From contig CBIFVZ010000115.1 of NCBI GenBank assembly GCA_966185765.1, positions 1 to 8,556 of the forward strand: 8,556 bases of DNA, written 5' to 3'. Under the pieces are notes generated by a model. It was not told where the DNA came from. It saw only the letters and a program-made list of their open reading frames with translations, and made no database searches. The position numbers were made by a program, and so were the translations under genes. Positions 1 to 4,532 of this stretch are shown here, one piece after another. Within the stretch, counting starts at the first letter, position 1; each line of letters starts with the position of its first letter. Origin of the DNA: CBIFVZ01 sp966185765 (GTDB taxonomy: Bacteria; Pseudomonadota; Gammaproteobacteria; Enterobacterales; Enterobacteriaceae).

Positions 1-43
1 CTTTCAGGGACTCTTCAAAGAGTTGAGCAAAAGATTCAGTCAT
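1..43 (-). CDS. rpsA: 30S ribosomal protein S1, N-terminal fragment (cut by window edge)
   Basis: Only the first 14 codons are present; the gene runs off the left edge. The visible peptide is MTESFAQLFEESLK, which I recognise as the start of enterobacterial ribosomal protein S1. S1 binds the 30S subunit and helps unstructured or weak-SD mRNAs dock. It lies downstream of cmk on the same strand, as in E. coli, where the two are co-transcribed. The ATG is preceded only by weak purine stretches (GAAG) and no proper Shine-Dalgarno sequence, a known peculiarity of rpsA that makes its translation depend on leader structure and on S1 itself. Identity rests on a short peptide plus conserved gene order. 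Confidence 0.93.
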   Translation of the reverse strand, partial: MTESFAQLFEESLK

Positions 44-76
44 ATTGATAATCTTCAGGATTCTTCAATTTAACGT

Positions 77-138
77 CCACCTGGCGTCTTGCCGGATGGG
101 GTTGTTTCACATGCCTGCTTACAATCCATTGCAGCAGG
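77..138 (-). promoter_or_regulatory. rpsA mRNA leader hairpins (S1 autoregulatory region)
   Basis: Two hairpins can be drawn in the leader RNA. The upstream one (138 to 114) pairs CCUGCU with AGCAGG around a shorter GCAA/UUGU stem and a UGGA loop. The downstream one (99 to 77) pairs CCAUCCGGC with GCCAGGUGG, with one C-A mismatch and an AAGAC loop. About 33 A/U-rich bases separate it from the ATG. In E. coli the rpsA leader is known to fold into hairpins that replace a strong SD and are the target of repression by free S1. That this leader works the same way is inferred from the matching layout. Confidence 0.6.
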
Positions 139-158
139 GGGTACTACTCATAAACTAA

Positions 159-182
159 GCCCGAGGGCTTTTGCCCCCGGGC
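159..182 (-). terminator. GC-rich hairpin just after cmk (partial terminator or mRNA stabiliser)
   Basis: Ten-base arms, GCCCGGGGGC and GCCCUCGGGC, surround an AAAA loop. On the minus strand the only irregularity is a G-U wobble, whereas the plus-strand RNA would have an A-C mismatch, so the element belongs to the cmk transcript. It starts 15 bases after the cmk stop. The following sequence, UUAGUUUAUG, is a poor U-tract, so full termination is doubtful. Partial termination or protection of the cmk 3' end, with some read-through to rpsA, is more likely. Confidence 0.5.
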
Positions 183-197
183 CCGCAAATTCATTAG

Positions 198-884
198 TCA
201 GGCGAGCGCCAGCCTTTCACGAGCATAGTGTAACGCTTTTTCAATGACTTGCTCAATGCTCATACTGGTTGAATCCAGAATCAGTGCATCATGAGCTGCC
301 ACCAGCGGCGCTACGGGCCGGTTACGATCGCGGTCATCGCGCTCTTTTATCTCGGCCAAAAGGCGTTCAAAGTTAACACTTATACCCTTCTCCTGCAACT
401 GCCGCATGCGGCGATGCGCACGCTCTTCTGAAGAAGCGTCGAGGAAGATTTTTACCGGCGCATCGGGAAATACCACGGTGCCCATATCACGACCGTCAGC
501 AATCAGACCCGGGGCCTCACGAAAGTTGCGCTGACGGCGCAGCAACGCCTCGCGCACGCGGGGGAAAGCAGCAACCTGGGACGCCGCATTCGCCACATCC
601 TGAGTGCGGATTTCACTACTGACATCCTCCCCTTCGAGGATGACTTCAAGCTCGCCGTCGCTTACAACAAAGCGCACATCAAGGTGAGCGGCAAGCGGTG
701 CCAGAGCATCTTCCGAATCCAGATTGACCTGATGATGCAGCGCGGCCAGTGCCAGCACACGATAAATCGCACCGGAGTCCAGCAGATGCCACTGCAACGC
801 CTGCGCCAACGCCTTGCACAGTGTGCCTTTACCTGCGCCACCGGGGCCATCCACCGTAATCACCGGTACGGATGCTGTTGTCAT
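198..884 (-). CDS. cmk: Cytidylate (CMP/dCMP) kinase
   Basis: This cytoplasmic enzyme transfers phosphate from ATP to CMP or dCMP, recycling pyrimidine nucleotides from RNA turnover. With the start used here it has 228 residues, against 227 in E. coli. The P-loop GPGGAGKGT is at residues 13-21 (K19 binds ATP phosphates), DSGAIYR at 36-42 belongs to the NMP-binding region, the DGRDMGTVVFPDA segment lies mid-protein, and the arginine-rich ERDDRDRNR stretch is the lid. Two ATG codons are adjacent (887 and 884). I prefer 884 because it leaves 6 bases after AAGGAG, against 3 for the first, and matches the E. coli start. It precedes rpsA, as in E. coli. Unlike E. coli, the upstream neighbour is aroA directly, with no ycaL between. 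Confidence 0.96.
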   Translation of the reverse strand: MTTASVPVITVDGPGGAGKGTLCKALAQALQWHLLDSGAIYRVLALAALHHQVNLDSEDALAPLAAHLDVRFVVSDGELEVILEGEDVSSEIRTQDVANAASQVAAFPRVREALLRRQRNFREAPGLIADGRDMGTVVFPDAPVKIFLDASSEERAHRRMRQLQEKGISVNFERLLAEIKERDDRDRNRPVAPLVAAHDALILDSTSMSIEQVIEKALHYARERLALA

Positions 885-947
885 CATCTTCTCCTTAATA
901 CCTTTCAGACAAGCGGCTTCCCTGGAGGGTAGCCATAAACGCCGCGC

Positions 948-977
948 ATTATACGCCGCAACGCCGACGACCGTTAC
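948..977 (-). promoter_or_regulatory. Candidate sigma-70 promoter for cmk(-rpsA)
   Basis: A perfect TATAAT lies at 953-948 on the minus strand. The best -35 candidate is GTAACG (977-972) with an 18-base spacer, matching only 3 of 6 consensus bases. The bases after the -10 are GCGCGGCG, a GC-rich discriminator of the kind found at promoters of ribosomal genes under stringent control. Transcription would start near 941, giving a leader of about 57 bases. That leader can form a small hairpin (934-915) and contains a 13-codon ORF. A 14-base near-palindrome (974-987) overlaps the -35 region. Confidence 0.6.
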
Positions 978-1056
978 TGTTCAGTAAAAATATCCACATA
1001 ATGGAATAAGTGTAGGTGACCCATGCCGTGAAGCGTGTAAGGAAGCGTCAGGAAGG

Positions 1057-1084
1057 CGGCGCGCCATTAGTCTCAGGCACGCCG
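1057..1084 (-). terminator. Hairpin downstream of aroA (possible transcript end)
   Basis: Nine-base arms, CGGCGUGCC and GGCGCGCCG, enclose a 10-base loop in the minus-strand RNA. There is a single G-U wobble that would be an A-C mismatch on the other strand, which points to the aroA transcript. It begins 9 bases after the aroA stop. The following bases (CCUUCCUGAC) are not a U-tract, so it is not a standard intrinsic terminator. It may mark a processed 3' end or help Rho-dependent termination. Confidence 0.4.
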
Positions 1085-1093
1085 TAAAATCTG

Positions 1094-2380
1094 TCAGGCA
1101 GACGTTGAGATGCGCGCCAACTGCTCAAAATAATCCGGGAAGGTTTTTGCGGTGCACTTTGGGTCGAGAATAGTGACAGGCGTATCTGACAGCGCCACCA
1201 GCGAGAAGCACATCGCCATACGGTGGTCGTTATAGGTGCCAATTTGCGCATGGGTCAGATGTGCAGGCGGCGTTACGCGAATATAGTCGTGTCCTTCCTC
1301 TACCTGCGCCCCGACTTTACGCAGCTCAGTCGCCATCGCAAAAAGACGATCAGTTTCTTTTACACGCCAGTTATAGATATTGCGAAGCGTGGTTGTCCCT
1401 TTGGCAAACAGCGCCGTCGTGGCAATGGTCATCGCTGCATCCGGGATATGGTTCATATCCATATCAATCGCGTTCAGCTCACCGCGGGTACAGGCAATAA
1501 AATCGTCACCCCAGGTTACGGTTGCGCCCATTTTCTCCAGCACATCGGCAAAACGAATATCGCCCTGCACGCTGTTGCGACCAATGCCAGTGACTTTCAC
1601 TGTGCCGCCTTTAATGGCCCCTGCTGCGAGGAAATAGGATGCCGATGAAGCATCACCTTCTACCAGATAATCGCCTGGTGAACGGTACTGCTGGTTAGCA
1701 CGTACCACAAAGCGCTGGTATGCGTGGTTTTCCACTTCCACGCCAAAGGTCTTCATCAGGTGCAGCGTGATATCAATGTACGGCTTCGATACCAGTTCAC
1801 CTTTAATTGCAATCACCGTGTCTTCAGGTGCCAATGGTGCGGTCATCAGCAACGCGGTCAGGAACTGGCTGGAAACGCTACCGTCCACCTCAACATTACC
1901 GCCGCGAAAACCACCGCGCAGGCGCAACGGTGGATAATTGTCCTGCTCAAGATATTCAATCTGCGCGCCGCCCTGACGAAGCGCATCCACCAGGTGACCA
2001 ATGGGGCGCTCTTTCATACGGGGTTCACCGGTAAGCACGATATTGTTGTGACCCAGGCACAGCGCCGCTGCGAGCGGGCGCATCGCAGTACCCGCGTTGC
2101 CAAGAAACAGCTCTGGCTCGCCGCTGGCCGTAAGCGCACCACCCACGCCGGTCACTTCACAGCGCGTTCTGTCAGCAGACAATGTGTAGTCCACACCCAG
2201 CGCCTTGAGCGCAGTGAGCATGTGGCGCACATCGTCGCTGTCAAGTAAATTGGTCAGTACCGTGGTGCCGTGCGCCAGTGCGGCGAGCAGTAGTGCGCGG
2301 TTGGAAACGCTCTTAGATCCAGGGAGATTGATGGTGCCGTCGACGCGGGCGACAGGCTGAATAGTCAGGGATTCCTGCAT
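1094..2380 (-). CDS. aroA: 3-phosphoshikimate 1-carboxyvinyltransferase (EPSP synthase)
   Basis: AroA joins phosphoenolpyruvate to shikimate 3-phosphate, the sixth step of the shikimate pathway to chorismate, in the cytoplasm. It has 428 residues, one more than E. coli, because of an extra Q after the start Met; E. coli numbers therefore shift by one. Visible signatures are GSKS with K23 (shikimate phosphate/PEP binding), LFLGNAGTAMRP at 91-102, R125 in GEPRMKERP, the PDAAMT aspartate (catalytic, E. coli D313) and the RVKETDR glutamate (E. coli E341). G97 and P102 are the ordinary residues of the glyphosate-sensitive class I enzyme. It is the second gene after serC, 63 bases away. The ribosome site is weak: GUGAG is 11 bases before the ATG, with U-rich sequence between. 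Confidence 0.97.
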   Translation of the reverse strand: MQESLTIQPVARVDGTINLPGSKSVSNRALLLAALAHGTTVLTNLLDSDDVRHMLTALKALGVDYTLSADRTRCEVTGVGGALTASGEPELFLGNAGTAMRPLAAALCLGHNNIVLTGEPRMKERPIGHLVDALRQGGAQIEYLEQDNYPPLRLRGGFRGGNVEVDGSVSSQFLTALLMTAPLAPEDTVIAIKGELVSKPYIDITLHLMKTFGVEVENHAYQRFVVRANQQYRSPGDYLVEGDASSASYFLAAGAIKGGTVKVTGIGRNSVQGDIRFADVLEKMGATVTWGDDFIACTRGELNAIDMDMNHIPDAAMTIATTALFAKGTTTLRNIYNWRVKETDRLFAMATELRKVGAQVEEGHDYIRVTPPAHLTHAQIGTYNDHRMAMCFSLVALSDTPVTILDPKCTAKTFPDYFEQLARISTSA

Positions 2381-2410
2381 GTAACAAAATTCTCACTAAA
2401 ACGGGGAAAA

Positions 2411-2430
2411 CCCGCGCCCTACGGCGCGGG
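2411..2430 (-). terminator. serC-aroA intercistronic hairpin (partial terminator)
   Basis: CCCGCGCC and GGCGCGGG pair perfectly (8 GC pairs) around a GUAG loop in the minus-strand RNA, starting 13 bases after the serC stop. The hairpin is followed by UUUUCCCCGUUUU. This resembles an intrinsic terminator with a broken U-tract and would let only part of the transcription continue into aroA, so serC could be expressed above aroA. The 3' arm can also pair with the downstream CCCG (positions 2405-2402), giving a competing, weaker hairpin. Confidence 0.65.
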
Positions 2431-2443
2431 AAGAATACAGTGC

Positions 2444-3532
2444 TTAACCGTGGCGGCGTTCAAAATCGACCATAAAATCGGTCAGAGCCTGCACGCCTTC
2501 AAGCGGCATCGCGTTATAAATAGAGGCACGCATCCCACCTACCACGCGATGGCCTTTGAGCGCGTGCAGTCCGGCGGCGAAAGACTCTTCAAGGAAAACC
2601 TTATCAAGGTTGCTGTCGGCCAGCTGGAACGGCACGTTCATACGCGAACGGTTCGCACTGGCGACATCGTTGCGATAGAAATCACTACGGTCGATGGTGC
2701 CGTACAGCAGGTCCGCTTTCTGTTGATTAACCTTATCCATTGCGGCCACGCCACCGTTTTGCTTAAGCCACTTAAATACCAGCCCCGCCAGATACCAGGC
2801 AAAGGTCGGCGGCGTGTTGAACATGGAGTCGTTATCGTTGAGTACGGTGTAGTCAAGAATCGACGGACAGGCATTACTTGCCTTGCCGAGCAGGTCTTCA
2901 CGTACAATAACCAGCGTCAGGCCAGCCGGGCCGATATTCTTCTGTGCGCCCGCGTAGATAACGCCAAACCGGCTCACGTCGATAGGGCTTGAAAGGATGG
3001 TGGAGGAGAAATCAGCGGTGACGATAACGTCCTTGCCAAACTCTGGCGTTTCATCAATAGCAATGCCATCAATCGTTTCATTCGGGCAGTAGTGCAAAAA
3101 CGCAGCGCTATCCGAAAGCTGCCAGTCACGCATCGGCTTGAGCGCACGCTTGCCGTCAACGGTGATTTTGGCGTCAATCACGTTAGGCGTCAGGTATTTT
3201 TTCGCTTCTTTAACTGCGCTTGCCGCCCAGTAGCCACCATCGACGTAGTCCGCCGTGGTTTTATCACCCAGCAGGTTTAGCGGCAGCGCCGAGAACTGGC
3301 CGCGACCACCGCCGTGGCAGAACAACACCCGGTAATTCGCCGGAATATTCATCAGGTCGCGGAGATCGCGCTCCGCTTCTTCTGCCACCTGAATAAACTC
3401 TTTGCCGCGATGGCTAATTTCCATAACGGACGTTCCCAGTCCGTGCCAGTCGCGCAATTCCTGTTGAGCCAGCTTGAGCACCTCTGCCGGCAGCATCGCC
3501 GGACCCGAACTAAAGTTGTAAACCTGAGCCAT
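2444..3532 (-). CDS. serC: Phosphoserine / phosphohydroxythreonine aminotransferase
   Basis: SerC is a cytoplasmic PLP enzyme. It transaminates 3-phosphohydroxypyruvate with glutamate to O-phosphoserine (serine synthesis) and acts on the analogous intermediate of pyridoxal phosphate synthesis. The 362 residues equal the E. coli length. K198 in AGAQKN is the PLP lysine, W102 stacks on the cofactor, D174 in TADFSS contacts the pyridine nitrogen, and FCHGGGRGQF at 71-80 helps bind phosphate. The frame is open to a GTG four codons upstream (3544), but I use the ATG at 3532 because MAQVYNFSSGPAM matches the family start; the upstream GUGAGGGA then serves as the ribosome site. It is the first gene of the serC-aroA operon, giving joint control of serine and aromatic synthesis. 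Confidence 0.97.
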   Translation of the reverse strand: MAQVYNFSSGPAMLPAEVLKLAQQELRDWHGLGTSVMEISHRGKEFIQVAEEAERDLRDLMNIPANYRVLFCHGGGRGQFSALPLNLLGDKTTADYVDGGYWAASAVKEAKKYLTPNVIDAKITVDGKRALKPMRDWQLSDSAAFLHYCPNETIDGIAIDETPEFGKDVIVTADFSSTILSSPIDVSRFGVIYAGAQKNIGPAGLTLVIVREDLLGKASNACPSILDYTVLNDNDSMFNTPPTFAWYLAGLVFKWLKQNGGVAAMDKVNQQKADLLYGTIDRSDFYRNDVASANRSRMNVPFQLADSNLDKVFLEESFAAGLHALKGHRVVGGMRASIYNAMPLEGVQALTDFMVDFERRHG

Positions 3533-3578
3533 TTCCCTCACCACGCCTTAATGCCAATAATTTTTTCTGTGGACATCG

Positions 3579-3607
3579 GTTTTATCATCCGTTGCGAATG
3601 CCTGCAA
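3579..3607 (-). promoter_or_regulatory. Candidate serC promoter
   Basis: TTGCAG (3607-3602) and TAAAAC (3584-3579) are separated by 17 bases on the minus strand, matching 3 and 4 of 6 sigma-70 consensus bases. Initiation would be near 3572, leaving about 40 leader bases. The match is modest, consistent with a promoter that relies on activators. In E. coli, serC-aroA is reported to be activated by Lrp and repressed by cAMP-CRP. A perfect 7-base inverted repeat overlaps the -35 and spacer. Confidence 0.4.
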
Positions 3608-3610
3608 CGG
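3589..3610. repeat. Inverted repeat CCGTTGC-N8-GCAACGG upstream of serC
   Basis: Perfect 7-base arms lie at 3589-3595 and 3604-3610, separated by GAATGCCT. It covers the proposed -35 element and most of the spacer of the candidate serC promoter, so it could be an operator. If transcription starts further upstream, it could instead be an RNA hairpin with an 8-base loop. The bound factor, if any, is unknown. Confidence 0.5.
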
Positions 3611-3632
3611 GTAATCCCCAGGGGGAAGTCAT

Positions 3633-3648
3633 TGTGTTTAATCACACA
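3633..3648. promoter_or_regulatory. CRP-like palindrome TGTGT-N6-ACACA upstream of serC
   Basis: The site has the CRP geometry (TGTGA-N6-TCACA) and matches 8 of 10 conserved positions, with both central half-site bases changed (A to T and T to A). Its centre is about 69 bases upstream of the proposed serC start. CRP repression of serC-aroA in E. coli makes it plausible, but the altered half-site bases would weaken binding. Confidence 0.35.
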
Positions 3649-3661
3649 GCCTGTTTCACGG

Positions 3662-3681
3662 CTTACAACGTCTTACAACGT
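3662..3681. repeat. 10-bp perfect tandem duplication (CTTACAACGT x2)
   Basis: CTTACAACGT occurs twice with no gap between the ycaP stop and the serC promoter region. The period is close to one helical turn, so two copies of a bound protein would sit on the same DNA face. It could equally be a chance replication-slippage duplication. It lies about 90 bases upstream of the proposed serC transcription start. Confidence 0.8.
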
Positions 3682-3702
3682 CTGATGGCATAGAAAAGGC
3701 AT

Positions 3703-4395
3703 TCAACTTACTCGCAGCGCCCGGCAGGCACGAATCCACTTACGTTCACCACAACGCGGGCACGCGCTGTCTCTTCCGGGTGCAAGTGAGATAACACGAC
3801 TACAGCGCCCGCAGGCGTATTCCCCCGCCTGCGGCGGCGTACGGTAGCTCGAATTAAACTGCGCGGGTAACACTGAAAGCCCAGGCTTCACCTCGTTATC
3901 CGGATAAAACCAGGTACTCACGCCGCCATCACTCTCAAGAATAGCGAGCCTTAGCTGGCCGAGGTGCTCGACCCCGGACTGACGCAGCGCCATAAAAAAC
4001 TCCACCTCGGTGAAGTGCTCTTTGTGCAGACGCTCCCATACCAGTTCCCCCTGCTCCACCACGGCAATGGGTTTGCCCTCCAGCCAGTCCTCCATTTTAT
4101 CGCTGCGCGCCATCAGCCAGATAACCAACCGGTAGAGCAGCGCAACCGTAATAAATACGGCGAGTGTCGGCAACAGCGGTGTGTCGTCATAGAGCGCCAC
4201 GTCGCCAGCTGCTGAGCCAAGCGTCAAAATCATAATCACTTCAAACAGTGACAACTGGCGCACACCGCGCCGTCCGGTAATTTTGAGAAAGATAAACACC
4301 AGCAGGAAGCTATAAAAGCTACGCAGCGCCACTTCCAGCAGAAAATCAACCGACAGTTTATCGAAGGCCATACGATGTAAATCAAAGGATTTCAT
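3703..4395 (-). CDS. ycaP: DUF421/YetF-family inner-membrane protein YcaP
   Basis: The function is not established. The 230 residues equal the E. coli YcaP length. Three hydrophobic segments, roughly 18-39, 50-68 and 73-96, form an N-terminal membrane domain. Between the first two is GRRGVRQLSLFE (41-52), a conserved family stretch, followed by GSAAGD (60-65). A soluble domain follows and ends in a CGRC (195-198) and CPRC (212-215) pair, which looks like a four-cysteine zinc ribbon. The start at 4395 is chosen because GGAG lies 6 bases upstream and MKSFDLHRMAFDK matches E. coli; an in-frame ATG at 4431 lacks this support. It diverges from ycaO and precedes serC by 170 bases. No terminator is obvious after it, so some read-through into serC is possible. 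Confidence 0.93.
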   Translation of the reverse strand: MKSFDLHRMAFDKLSVDFLLEVALRSFYSFLLVFIFLKITGRRGVRQLSLFEVIMILTLGSAAGDVALYDDTPLLPTLAVFITVALLYRLVIWLMARSDKMEDWLEGKPIAVVEQGELVWERLHKEHFTEVEFFMALRQSGVEHLGQLRLAILESDGGVSTWFYPDNEVKPGLSVLPAQFNSSYRTPPQAGEYACGRCSRVISLAPGRDSACPRCGERKWIRACRALRVS

Positions 4396-4426
4396 TGCGT
4401 TCTCCGAAGCGAAACGAATCCTTTTG

Positions 4427-4435
4427 AGCATAGCA
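4427..4435 (-). promoter_or_regulatory. Candidate extended -10 promoter for ycaP
   Basis: TGCTATGCT on the minus strand combines the TGn extension with TATGCT (4 of 6 bases, including the key first A and last T). No good -35 is seen 16-18 bases upstream, which fits an extended -10 promoter. Transcription would begin near 4420, giving about 25 leader bases. Confidence 0.35.
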
Positions 4436-4491
4436 AGACTTTATTTAGCGCAGAGCCAGGGCGGAAGATGGCGCTATTAACGTAAAGCCCG

Positions 4492-4497
4492 TATCAT
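4492..4497 (+). promoter_or_regulatory. Candidate -10 element for ycaO
   Basis: TATCAT matches 5 of 6 bases of the -10 consensus and lies 35 bases upstream of the ycaO ATG. The -35 region is poor (TGGCGC with a 17-base spacer). Together with the opposing ycaP element, the 137-base gap would hold two divergent promoters that do not overlap. Confidence 0.3.
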
Positions 4498-4532
4498 TGC
4501 GCGCTTTGCGTACGCCATTAAGTGGACAGGTT

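Noticed and set aside
1724..2248. 174-codon plus-strand open frame inside aroA
   Set aside because: It is antisense to a certain gene, has no recognisable domain, and reads like the GC-biased shadow of aroA codons.
2450..2992. 180-codon plus-strand open frame inside serC
   Set aside because: Overlaps serC throughout on the opposite strand and resembles no family I know.
3533..3544. GTG start four codons upstream for serC
   Set aside because: It would destroy the natural ribosome site and add residues not seen in the family.
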